DNA of 23,711 bases from Chara braunii (taxonomy: Eukaryota; Streptophyta; Charophyceae; Charales; Characeae): assembly GCA_003427395.1 (NCBI GenBank), contig BFEA01000375.1, forward strand, positions 615,294 through 639,004, given 5' to 3'. The notes under the pieces are model-generated. The model made no database searches and was not told the origin of the DNA. It worked only from the letters and a program-made list of their open reading frames with translations. Shown in pieces: positions 8,187-15,210 of the stretch (position 1 is its first letter; the number at the start of each line of letters is the position of its first letter). The translations under genes and the position numbers were made by a program.

Positions 8187-8575
8187 CGGGTGTGCCGATC
8201 CCGGGGGTGGACTCCCGTTGGGAGGATAACTTCATCCTCACAGGGACCGCTGCTTGGAGAACGAGACCCCGGCTGCAATATGGACATGCAGAAGAAACCA
8301 TCAGAGGCGCCATATTATGGACCCTCTGGAACCTCAGAAATGCCGGGGTTAGGAGAGAGGAGCGTTTGACACCGCCGACGGGCAGAGCTGAGATTAAATA
8401 TTCCATCAAACAGGCCATTTCGGCAGATTGGGAATATCGTGTTCAGGAAAAGGGCTATTCGGCCAAGGCCGTAAAGTGGTTTGGGAGCAGATGGGGATCC
8501 TTTTCGGGTTTGATCACCATGGACACACCGTTGGACGGTTCACCACTATTGCGATTTTCTGCTTTCTTTGTTTGA
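8187..8575 (+). pseudogene. C-terminal end of LINE ORF2
   Basis: The frame running to the TGA at 8573-8575 encodes about 129 residues, with ETIRGAILWTLWNLRNAGVR followed by a basic helix and WFGSRWGSFSGL. In plant L1-type elements the region after reverse transcriptase ends with an ILWTIW-x2-RN-like motif of this kind, which supports the call. The endonuclease and RT core are missing through 5' truncation. An upstream ATG at 8114 lies in the flanking target sequence, so it is not the original start. Confidence 0.7.
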
Positions 8576-8860
8576 GTTTTGATTGTTTTGTTTAGCCTTG
8601 TACCAGACTAGGACTTCCTGTAGTAATTTTTTTGGTCCTTTCTTAGACTTCCTTTTGCAACATGGTCTTAGGCTCAGTAGACTCCTAGCTGTTGTTTTTT
8701 TGTCAAATTGTAGTCTTCTTAGTCAAAACCATTCAAGGACAAACTTTGGCTGTGGTCGGGATGGGTTTGGCCGGGACTGCCTCGCTCAGCCTATGTGGCC
8801 ACGGGACAGATGTAAGAGACCGGACCCGTTTTCGCGCAATTATAATCTTCTCTTATCTAT

Positions 8861-8882
8861 AAAAAAAAAAGAAAAAAAAAAA
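8861..8882 (+). other. LINE poly(A) tail
   Basis: Ten A, one G and eleven A follow the LINE 3' UTR, shortly before the right target-site duplication. Confidence 0.8.
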
Positions 8883-8892
8883 CCAGAGGGAG

Positions 8893-8917
8893 GAAAAGTC
8901 TAAAGACAACATGCGTA
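8893..8917. repeat. Target-site duplication of the LINE, right copy
   Basis: It matches 8143-8167 at 24 of 25 bases. It is followed after three bases by a foldback element starting at 8921, so that element was part of the target or inserted later. Confidence 0.85.
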
Positions 8918-8920
8918 AAT

Positions 8921-9050
8921 GGGCCTCGCGCTCCACTACTCTCGAAATGCACAAAAGACAAAAATCATGGCCGTGTATCTTTCCATGTTCTAGCCGGAGA
9001 TTCACTCTGAGACTCGTTTACCACATTTCGAGAGTAGTGGAACGAGGCCC
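8921..9050. mobile_element. Foldback MITE-like element, copy 4 (130 bp)
   Basis: The left end GGGCCTCGCGCTCCACTACT and right end AGTAGTGGAACGAGGCCC pair over more than 20 bases. Inner sequence (ATGCACAAAAGACAAAAATC, then a CATGGC and TCTTTCCATGTTCTAG block) is close to copy 1 at 6734, so both belong to one subfamily. Flanks AAT and TAT do not give a clean 3-bp duplication. Confidence 0.75.
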
Positions 9051-9312
9051 TATAGCAGGAAACGAGCGGAGGTAGTCCGAGACACGGTTCACCAGGGGTG
9101 AGGTCCCACTAGCAAAGAGGGTTGGATAAATATCCTGAATCTGGACGTGTTTTCAGCAGAGATGCGGAAAAGAAGTTCAATCTCATCATTCTGCACCTTT
9201 CCACAAACAAGTCCAGATTCAGATGTTCAATCCAATCCTCTTTGCTAGTGGGGACCTCGCCCCAGGGTTTAGGTCCCACTTGGGAGGATCCTCCATTTCT
9301 TTCCTTTTTCTT
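9051..9312. other. Unassigned spacer between foldback copy 4 and the U6 cluster
   Basis: No gene is recognised. GAGGTCCCACT (9101) and TAGGTCCCACTTGGGAGGAT (9270) recall the 3' part of the tRNA-like sequence near 13.5 kb, but only over about 12 bases. Confidence 0.4.
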
Positions 9313-9398
9313 TTATTTGGATCATTTCTCGATTTATGTGTGTCATCCTTGCGGCGCAGGGACCATCATGCTAATTACCCTTCTCTGTATCGTTCTCG
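9313..9398 (-). pseudogene. U6 snRNA-like sequence, 5'-truncated
   Basis: The minus strand has GAACGATACAGAGAAG, TTAGCATG, a CCCTGCGC/CGCAAGGATGACAC segment with a small insertion, then ATCGAGAAATGATCCAAA and an A-rich tail. The 5' hairpin is missing because the next copy is joined at about 9391. The A-rich 3' end instead of a T run suggests retroposition. Confidence 0.85.
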
Positions 9399-9479
9399 GT
9401 TTATGCGTGTCATCCTTGCGCAGGGGCCATGCTAATCTTCTCTGAATTGTTCCACTTTTAACGGATGTCCCGAGCATCC
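9391..9479 (-). pseudogene. U6 snRNA-like sequence, 3'-truncated and joined to its neighbour
   Basis: The minus strand reads GCTCGGGACATCCGTTAAAA, then GGAACAATTCAGAGAAGATT and the intact AGCATGGCCCCTGCGCAAGG and GATGACACGCATAAA segments, ending at CGAGAACG where it merges with the copy at 9313. The ACAGAGA box is changed to TTCAGAGA. The central catalytic segment is the cleanest of the set. Confidence 0.85.
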
Positions 9480-9642
9480 TCCACTTCGCCGACCATAGAT
9501 TACAAAGATCAATAGCCAAAAATAAAGATTACGGTCAACTGGGCCTTGGCCTTGGATCATTGCTCTCGCTCTCGGACTTCCGCCTGCTTCCCCAACATAT
9601 CCGCCGTCAATTTTTCTCGTAATCGTTTTTTTTTTTGTTTCT
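9480..9642. other. Spacer ending in a T-rich run
   Basis: No gene is seen. The T-rich run at 9626-9648 is, on the minus strand, the A-rich tail of the following U6 copy. Confidence 0.4.
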
Positions 9643-9750
9643 TTTTTTGGAACCATTTCTCGATTTATGCGTGTCATCCTTGCGCGCAGGGGCCATACTA
9701 ATCTTCATTCTCTGTATCGTTCCAATTTTAACGGATGTCCCGAAGGACTC
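9643..9750 (-). pseudogene. U6 snRNA-like sequence with 5' hairpin and A-rich tail
   Basis: This is the most complete copy. The minus strand starts GAGTCCTTCGGGACATCCGT (the U6 5' stem-loop), then AAAATTGGAACGATACAGAG, a three-base insertion before GATTAG, TATGGCCCCTGCGCGCAAGG (two extra bases, and AGC changed to AGT), then ATCGAGAAATGGTTCCAAAA. It runs on into about 25 bases of mostly A with a few interruptions. Changes in the catalytic triad and the A tail indicate a retroposed, non-functional copy. No upstream pol III element is evident. Confidence 0.9.
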
Positions 9751-9998
9751 TGATAATTGTTGTCGTATCGGTAATTTCACAACGCTGTTTCCGAGAATCA
9801 ATCATCAAAAAATATTTCTTCCGTTCCGTAACTTCCGGCCTCTGAGTCAATGCACTCAACTCAGCAGTCGTGTAAAATATGGCGAGTGTATAATCAGCTA
9901 GAAGCTGGAATGATACACTTGCTATATTTTTCCTTGGGTCTTTTTCACTTTCTTTTTTCCCTTGGGGGGTCTTTCTCACATTTGTTTCCTCCTTGGTT
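9751..9998. other. Spacer between divergent U6 copies
   Basis: This separates minus-strand and plus-strand U6 copies. I see no RTCCCACATCG-type upstream element nor a TATA box at the expected distance for either side. Confidence 0.4.
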
Positions 9999-10106
9999 TC
10001 CCTTCCGCGGGACGTCCGTTAAAATTGGAACGATACAGAGAAAGAGAAGATTAGCATGGCCCCTGCGCAAGGATGACACGCATAAATCGAGATATGGTCC
10101 AAAATT
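9999..10106 (+). pseudogene. U6 snRNA-like sequence, plus strand, with six-base insertion
   Basis: TCCCTTCCGCGGGACGTCCG resembles the U6 5' hairpin. It is followed by TTAAAATTGGAACGATACAG, a six-base AGAGAA duplication after the ACAGAGA box, GATTAGCATGGCCCCTGCGC, AAGGATGACACGCATAAATC and GAGATATGGTCCAAAATT. The AGC triad and core are intact. The duplication shifts the spacing between ACAGAGA and the triad, so normal function is doubtful. A second copy follows at once in the same orientation. Confidence 0.9.
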
Positions 10107-10110
10107 CTCC

Positions 10111-10212
10111 GACATTAAGTAAAATTGGAACAATACAGAGTAGATTAGCATGACCCCTGCGCAAGGGTGACACGCACGCACGCATAAATCGAGAAATCGT
10201 ACAAAATTTTCC
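10111..10212 (+). pseudogene. U6 snRNA-like sequence, plus strand, 5' hairpin lost
   Basis: TAAAATTGGAACAATACAGA, then GTAGATTAGCATGACCCCTG, CGCAAGGGTGACACGC, a CGCA expansion, and ATAAATCGAGAAATCGTACA, ending AAAATTTTCC. The 5' stem-loop is absent and ACAGAGA is changed to ACAGAGT. It is a tandem, diverged partner of the preceding copy. Confidence 0.85.
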
Positions 10213-10693
10213 GTCTTTTCGTTCGGATGCAGTGGAAGAAGTGAGGTCCTTGCTCATCATGCATCGACGAACTCAACTTTTTTTTTCGACGTACGTCAGG
10301 CATGAACTCGCGTATTCGGGATTTCTGACAGACAGGTGGTTCTCATACGGACAACACCGAAAAGACCAAACAACATACATTAAACTTGAGAAAAACGTTC
10401 GTATTTGACGACACTTTGATCGCTTGAACTTGCGCTCACGATTGTCTTCCAGGCTCTCCAAAAATAGAAACTACGTCAAATCATAATTCAGAGCGAAGGA
10501 CAACCAAAGGATATTATAAACTACCTCCTTGAGTATCCGACGACGAAGGCGGCCACGAGGGATATTCCCGACGGTCTGAAGCGAGGGTGCACCACCAGTA
10601 CTTGGTCCAGCTATGGGCCGCGGGAAAAAATAGAGTAAGAACATTTCTAGTTGGATGAATTTGGCCACTCCTGTAGTGGCCCGTACGTTTCAT
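10213..10693. other. Unassigned sequence
   Basis: Open frames of about 60-70 residues lie on the minus strand without recognisable motifs. No RNA gene or repeat is seen. Confidence 0.4.
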
Positions 10694-10734
10694 AAAATCG
10701 TGGCGCGTTAACGGGCACGACGCGCCACGATTTT
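10694..10734. repeat. Perfect 15-bp inverted repeat (hairpin)
   Basis: AAAATCGTGGCGCGT (10694-10708) and ACGCGCCACGATTTT (10720-10734) are exact complements around an 11-base loop. The GC-rich inner stem and A/T outer stem resemble a stable hairpin or terminator-like structure, but no transcript ending here is identified. Confidence 0.9.
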
Positions 10735-11190
10735 GGGAAGTACTGGTAGTTATGATTGGAAAAGAGAGAGTACACTCACAATACGGGCCCTTAAGAGGAG
10801 TGCGTCTATACGACGAAATCGAAAGAAGAAGTCCAACGCCAACGTCATGGGTTACCTGTCAATTGAGCTTCTTAAGCCGTAGCGTGCATTAGCAAACGAA
10901 ATAGTTTTTCTTCTTCAAACGGAACAGTCGTGTTCACAGCACCACGATAGGGGCACACCTGCATCCTCTCTCACAGACAACACGAACTAAGAAACGTCAG
11001 AAGCGGGGGCAGGGGGGGGAAACACCGAGGTAACACCAGCTGCAAAGCAGAACCTCGCAACGCACGCATCCGCACCTTTCCAAAAGGGGACACATCGTAC
11101 GTATGTAGAGACTGAGGCACGGGGAGGAGGGGGGGGGAGGGGGGGAGAGAGAGAGTTGAGGGCAATTGATTTGCGGGATAGCAAACCCAC
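10735..11190. other. Unassigned; would be intron if the exon upstream on the minus strand is real
   Basis: No domain is recognised. A G-rich run sits at 11120-11150 (plus strand), which is C-rich on the minus strand. Confidence 0.3.
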
Positions 11191-11346
11191 CTGTTCCAGA
11201 AGCTCTTGTTGCATCGCCAACAGCCGTTGATTCTGTTCGCGTAAAGATTCAGCCTGGCTGCGAGTGACAGGTGAAGACGGGGAAGCAGGCGTAGCCTTAG
11301 GCGGGATGCCTCGGGATGGGCCTCTCCCTGCTCCGGCATTCTCCAT
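11191..11346 (-). CDS. Candidate 5' exon, 52 codons, coiled-coil-like end
   Basis: An ATG on the minus strand at 11346-11344 opens a frame beginning MENAGAGRGPSRGIPPKA. A Pro/Ser linker, VTRSQAESLREQN and a Leu/Gln-rich helix ending in LLAMQQELLEQ follow. The helix stops at CAG|GTGGGT (exon end 11191, intron from 11190), a good 5' splice-site match in phase 0. Beyond it the frame changes to low-complexity sequence, supporting an exon boundary. The helix could dimerise as a coiled coil. The family is unknown; similar N-terminal sequences occur in retroelement Gag-like proteins, so a mobile-element origin is possible. The next exon is not identified. Confidence 0.35.
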
Positions 11347-11738
11347 GCCTGCAGCGATGACGTGGAGACGAGAACGATTCCCCACACAGTCCCGGAAGAA
11401 GCCACTCCCTCGTTTGCTTCCGCGTGACCGAACTCTGCGCAGTCGAGACGAACCCACACCCTTCAGATGCGTGCCGCACAAATCCTGCCGCGCGTTATCT
11501 TCAATTCCCGGCGATGTCACGTGAGCGGCCAGCAGGACAGCCTTATGCGCGCCGGCGGAATTCACGTGTAGCCCGGTACCCACTCTCATCGCGCTGTGCG
11601 ACGTCCCCGGCGACGTGGCCAATGCCACTGCTTTGTCGGTCAAACCTTGACATCCCGGTAGCTGAAGCACGGACCCCAGGAACGCTCGTTCCACCGCCAT
11701 TTCGACAAAATTCCTCAGCCCTCGCCACTCCTTTACCC

Positions 11739-11771
11739 TCGGCCCTCCTTAACCGTCGGCCCTCCTTAACC
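11739..11771. repeat. Short tandem duplication, 17-bp unit
   Basis: TCGGCCCTCCTTAACC occurs at 11739 and 11756. Confidence 0.85.
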
Positions 11772-11810
11772 CCCGCGTCAAACCCCTGCAGACACCACCG
11801 ACCGATCAGT

Positions 11811-11856
11811 TCATTAATTCAAATTCATTCAAATTCATTCAAATTCATTCAAATTA
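11811..11856. repeat. (ATTCAAATTC)n minisatellite
   Basis: A 10-bp unit, ATTCAAATTC, is repeated about four times, including partial units at the ends. Confidence 0.9.
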
Positions 11857-12236
11857 AGAAACAAATCATCAGTCTACTGTTCAACTTTTTATTTATTCAG
11901 TGAAGTGATTTGGCAACTCCCACTTCAATATCCGATTCATCCCCACTCACACAACTTACAGTACTTGCTGAATGACACGCGACAGTTTCCCGTCATGGAG
12001 CTCCCAAATTTGCAAGTCGATCATCTGCAGGGAAGACGAACAAGCACGACGCAGGAGCACGTTGTGGCCTAAAAGCTCACATGCACTAGATTAACTACCT
12101 CGCACATAGCCCCCTTGGCCTACAGTCCCTCAAGTTGGATGGATCTGTTATGTGGACTTCACCGCGAGATGTCAATCCAACTTCGCCGGAAAGATAACGA
12201 TTCGTTCGCGCAATTCACCGGAGCACGACAGACCAC

Positions 12237-12239
<3 letters not shown>

Positions 12240-12298
<59 letters not shown>
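12240..12298. repeat. (TC)n microsatellite, left of gap
   Basis: About 29 TC units run into the assembly gap. Confidence 0.97.
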
Positions 12299-12703
12299 NN
12301 NNNNNNNNNNNNNNNNNNNNNNNNNNNNNNNNNNNNNNNNNNNNNNNNNNNNNNNNNNNNNNNNNNNNNNNNNNNNNNNNNNNNNNNNNNNNNNNNNNNN
12401 NNNNNNNNNNNNNNNNNNNNNNNNNNNNNNNNNNNNNNNNNNNNNNNNNNNNNNNNNNNNNNNNNNNNNNNNNNNNNNNNNNNNNNNNNNNNNNNNNNNN
12501 NNNNNNNNNNNNNNNNNNNNNNNNNNNNNNNNNNNNNNNNNNNNNNNNNNNNNNNNNNNNNNNNNNNNNNNNNNNNNNNNNNNNNNNNNNNNNNNNNNNN
12601 NNNNNNNNNNNNNNNNNNNNNNNNNNNNNNNNNNNNNNNNNNNNNNNNNNNNNNNNNNNNNNNNNNNNNNNNNNNNNNNNNNNNNNNNNNNNNNNNNNNN
12701 NNN
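12299..12703. other. Assembly gap (405 N)
   Basis: All bases are N. (TC)n lies on both sides, so the gap is probably caused by the microsatellite. The real size and content are unknown, and translations across it are meaningless. Confidence 0.99.
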
Positions 12704-12777
<74 letters not shown>

Positions 12778-12778
12778 A
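12704..12778. repeat. Compound (TC)n(AC)n microsatellite, right of gap
   Basis: About 25 TC units are followed by about 13 AC units to 12778. With the left flank this is probably one long tract. Confidence 0.97.
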
Positions 12779-13484
12779 GGGAGTGTATCGGACCTGCCTC
12801 CTCTTGCTGAATCCTACCTCTTCTCAGCACGTGCGTGCACGCTACCGTATTGCCCCACGTGGCACCGAGGTCGCCCACCGCCGAGATGAGCCCTTCGGCG
12901 CGAGCATGCGCTGTGCCGATGAGAACGCAGATGTCTCTTGCTCGACTATTTACCTCCATGCATTCACACCGCGCACTTTTCTCTCGCCGTTCGTGGACAA
13001 CGCCCACTAGAGGAGTGGAAGATTAAAAAAAAAAAAAAGCAACGACAACAATAACCACACGACAACAGCGACCGCGATCGAGCAAGACAAAACGGAACAG
13101 AAACCGAAAATCAAATAAATGAGGACGAGCACGCAGAAACCGAAAATCAAATAAATGGGGACGAGCACCCAAAAAGCGAAAGCGAGAGAACTTTCAACCG
13201 CCACGGTTTTCATATCTCCCCGCCTTCTTCACTTTTCCAGGGCCGGACCTCCTCCCGCCATCCGCTTTTACCAGTAACTACGTAGTGGCGGCCTCCCCTT
13301 TACCGCACCACGTGGCGTCACCTGCTACGTTATTGCCCCGCTTCACTGCGCGAATCGCGGCATGCAAAAATGTCCGCTCCGCCCTCCGGGTCCATCCCGC
13401 CATTCCCTTTGCGTTCCCGCTCGCCTGGGACTCGCGTTCCTCGTTTCTGCCCGTGGATCACGAGGAATCCAAGGGGGGCCCGGG
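12779..13484. other. Unassigned sequence
   Basis: Open frames of 60-125 residues exist on the plus strand (for example 13285-13659) without recognisable domains. An A run lies at 13026-13038, and a 36-bp tandem duplication is listed separately. Confidence 0.35.
13100..13171. repeat. Tandem duplication, 36-bp unit
   Basis: GAAACCGAAAATCAAATAAA starts at 13100 and again at 13136. The copies are nearly identical through GGACGAGCAC. Confidence 0.95.
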
Positions 13485-13645
13485 GGCCAAGTCCCACTTA
13501 CCAGAATTCTCAATTCCCGACCTTCTATCAGCAAGATCGACGGCCACAAATGAACAATCAGGCATAAGTGGGACTTGGACCCGGGACCTCTGCTCCCTCA
13601 AGAACCGGGCGACCTGGGACTGCTGTCGGACCAGCGATCCCCACG
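13485..13645. repeat. Inverted tRNA/SINE-like pieces
   Basis: CAAGTCCCACTTA (13489-13501, plus) is mirrored by TAAGTGGGACTTG (13565-13577). On the minus strand from about 13645 there is a run ending CCCGGGTCCAAGTCCCAC, where GGTCCAAGTCC is close to a pol III B box. A clear A box is not seen and no cloverleaf can be drawn, so this is at most a SINE-related remnant. Confidence 0.35.
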
Positions 13646-14012
13646 ACTTGCCACTGTAAAGCCGAAGAGGCGCCCACCGAAAAAGCAGTAGACGGAAAAG
13701 TAACCCAAAAAGAAAAAAGGGAAAAAAAAGAGTAACCCATTTCTAGGTAGACCCAACAGGCTTTGCCTTGGAATTTATTGGCTTCGCATTTACATACAGC
13801 TTGATGTCGGAAATGTTTCCCTTCTCTGATCGGCGGTGGGAGCCGTGGAACCTCACATATCGTCCTTGCCACGCTGGTGGTCGTTCTCTGCACCACACTG
13901 CAAATCTGCATCTCCACACACCGACCGTTTTTAGCCGGTGGAGTCGATAGTGTAGCTTACCACTGGCCTGGCCATTCAGACGAGGGAGCAGAAAATAGAT
14001 CTTGAGAAGCCC
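13646..14012. other. Unassigned sequence
   Basis: A minus-strand frame of 119 residues overlaps here, but without motifs. No RNA gene or repeat is seen. Confidence 0.35.
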
Positions 14013-14020
14013 TTATTCTA

Positions 14021-14152
14021 TACGAATACAACATGCGGGGTATGTTGTATTCGCATGTTGTATTCGAGAACAGGGTGTGTTGTATTCGAATACGGGATGT
14101 CTTGTATTCGAATGTGGGTATGTTGTATGATTTGTATTCGAATACAACATAC
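14021..14152. repeat. Cluster of TTGTATTCG motifs and GTATTCGAATAC palindromes
   Basis: TTGTATTCG begins at 14045, 14058, 14080, 14102 and 14132 on the plus strand, and its reverse complement occurs at 14023 and at the right end. Spacings are 13, 22, 22 and 30. The extended word GTATTCGAATAC is a perfect 12-bp palindrome. Whether this is a minisatellite or a protein-binding cluster cannot be decided from sequence. Confidence 0.85.
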
Positions 14153-14668
14153 GTACCTTATACAACTAGTGTCTGGTTACTTCTGGTACCAGTACTGTCC
14201 TACCCCAGTTGTTTTCATATTTGCTCCTTCATTTCGACAGGACCCTTGGCACAAGTTGTCTGTATTGCAACATTGTACAACCTTTTTCTTTCGGAAAAAT
14301 TGCTTTATACCCCTCGAAGTTGAGATGTATGCCAAATTCCCCTAAAAGATGCAGGAAGAGTGGAATGTCCTTTTGGCCTGAATTCTCTGTGATATGCCCC
14401 TGTCAGGGTGGGGTGCAAATTTGCAATCTGCACCTCTCCATTGGGGCCTGGGCCTGTACCCTGTTTTACCCGGTTTGCCCTTTCTAAGAGGTGGCGAACG
14501 TTGCAGATTACCCAGGCCCTAGCCGTGGTGATTTGCGACTCTGCATTAAAACTTTCGAAATGAGTGTACGTCCCTCACGGTTCGCAAGCTCATCTTCGAC
14601 CCGGTAAGTTAGTCCATCCCGCCCTCCTCCTCCCTCACCATTCTTCCAAGGTCTCCTCCCTCTGTGTG
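14153..14668. other. Unassigned sequence up to the adaptor junction
   Basis: Overlapping plus-strand frames of up to 96 residues have no domain. No repeat or RNA gene is recognised. Confidence 0.35.
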
Positions 14669-14741
14669 CTGTCTCTTATACACATCTAGATGTGTATAAG
14701 AGACAGTTCTTGTAGAGTCCTGGTACGTCTACGAGGAGCAN
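14669..14741. other. Sequencing artefact: Nextera mate-pair junction plus copied sequence
   Basis: 14669-14687 and 14688-14706 are the two mirror halves of the Tn5 mosaic end used in Nextera libraries (CTGTCTCTTATACACATCT and its complement), joined as in the mate-pair junction adaptor. The next 34 bases (14707-14740) are identical to 7032-7065, and an N follows at 14741. A circularised genomic fragment spanning 7032-14668 would give exactly this order and orientation. The frame beginning at 14690 with MCIRDS is the familiar translation of the mosaic end, not a gene. Confidence 0.98.
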
Positions 14742-14793
14742 ACTCCGACGAAACAGTTTGTCACAGCCCGTCGTTTGTTATCCTCTTCTCCCT

Positions 14794-14825
14794 ATGTGGT
14801 CTGACCGCAACTAATATCTGTCTCG
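14794..14825 (+). repeat. Dispersed repeat, copy 1
   Basis: TGTGGTCTGACCGCAACTAA and the following TATCTGTCT recur at 16013 with few changes. Both copies read CGLTATNICL in one frame. Confidence 0.7.
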
Positions 14826-14928
14826 TGTCTCTCTCAGTGGTTCCGATGCATGCTGCGATGGTCCCTGTATCATCCACTTCCTTCTTTTCCCCCGCGTCGC
14901 TCTTGTCCTGCTCCTGCTTGCTCATCTG

Positions 14929-15210
14929 TTGCTGCTGCAGTTTCGACCCCTGCAGCTTCGACTGCTCCAGTTTCCACTGCTGCAGTTTCTACAGCTCCGG
15001 TTTTCACTCCAGCAGTTTCTGCTACAGCAGTTCCCATCGCTGCAGTAATTTCTGATACTGCAGTTTCCACCGCTACACTTTCTACAGCTCCGACTTTCAC
15101 TCTGGCAGTTTCTGCTACTGCAGTTTCCACTACTGCAGTTCTCACTACAGCTTCCTCTGCTGCAGTCCTCCAAACTATACTTTTGCTGCTACAGCTTCCT
15201 CCACTGCAGC
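14929..15210. repeat. Degenerate 15-bp minisatellite (CTGCAGTTTCTACTG-like)
   Basis: About 15-18 units of a CTGCAGTTTC(T/C)AC-type word run through this interval. In the plus frame starting at 14850 they translate to five-residue units such as AVSTA, PVSTA and AVSAT; the minus strand also stays open. Openness on both strands is expected of a repeat with a period divisible by three, so this is not good evidence for a gene. Confidence 0.85.

Larger units (their letters stand above)
8168..8892 (+). mobile_element. 5'-truncated LINE (non-LTR retrotransposon)
   Basis: The insertion lies between 25-bp direct repeats (8143-8167, 8893-8917), carries the 3' end of an ORF2-like frame, a 3' UTR of about 280 bases, and an A-rich tail at 8861-8882. 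Severe 5' truncation, A tail and long target duplication are the hallmarks of target-primed reverse transcription. Two oddities are seen. A CATA tetranucleotide run (8166-8186) sits at the 5' junction. About ten bases (8883-8892) separate the tail from the right repeat. Confidence 0.85.
11347..12239. other. Unassigned sequence with two small tandem repeats
   Basis: Overlapping open frames on both strands (GC-rich, Arg/Ala/Pro-rich) have no recognisable motif. Two short repeats inside it are listed separately. Confidence 0.35.

Noticed and set aside
7779-8229. Frames of 130-135 residues on both strands
   Set aside because: They are built from A/T runs (poly-Lys, poly-Phe) and cross the LINE target-site duplication.
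10987-11700. 237-residue minus-strand frame taken as one protein
   Set aside because: Its middle part is kept as a candidate exon, but the ends are low-complexity Pro/Gly/Arg sequence and the frame passes through a good splice donor, so the full length is unlikely to be one exon.
12115-13007. Long open frames across the N gap on both strands
   Set aside because: They consist of untranslatable N codons plus Ser/Leu or Arg/Glu from (TC)n; no real sequence supports them.
13285-13659. 124-residue plus-strand frame
   Set aside because: No recognisable domain, and it overlaps tRNA/SINE-like pieces. The open frame is explained by GC-rich composition.
14669-14706. Natural 38-bp perfect palindrome or Tn5 insertion end
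   Set aside because: The exact mosaic end in mirrored halves, followed by sequence duplicated from 7.6 kb away, is explained by library chemistry.
14690-15055. Open frame starting MCIRDS
   Set aside because: The start is translated mosaic-end adaptor and the next residues come from the copied 34 bases and an N. It is an artefact.
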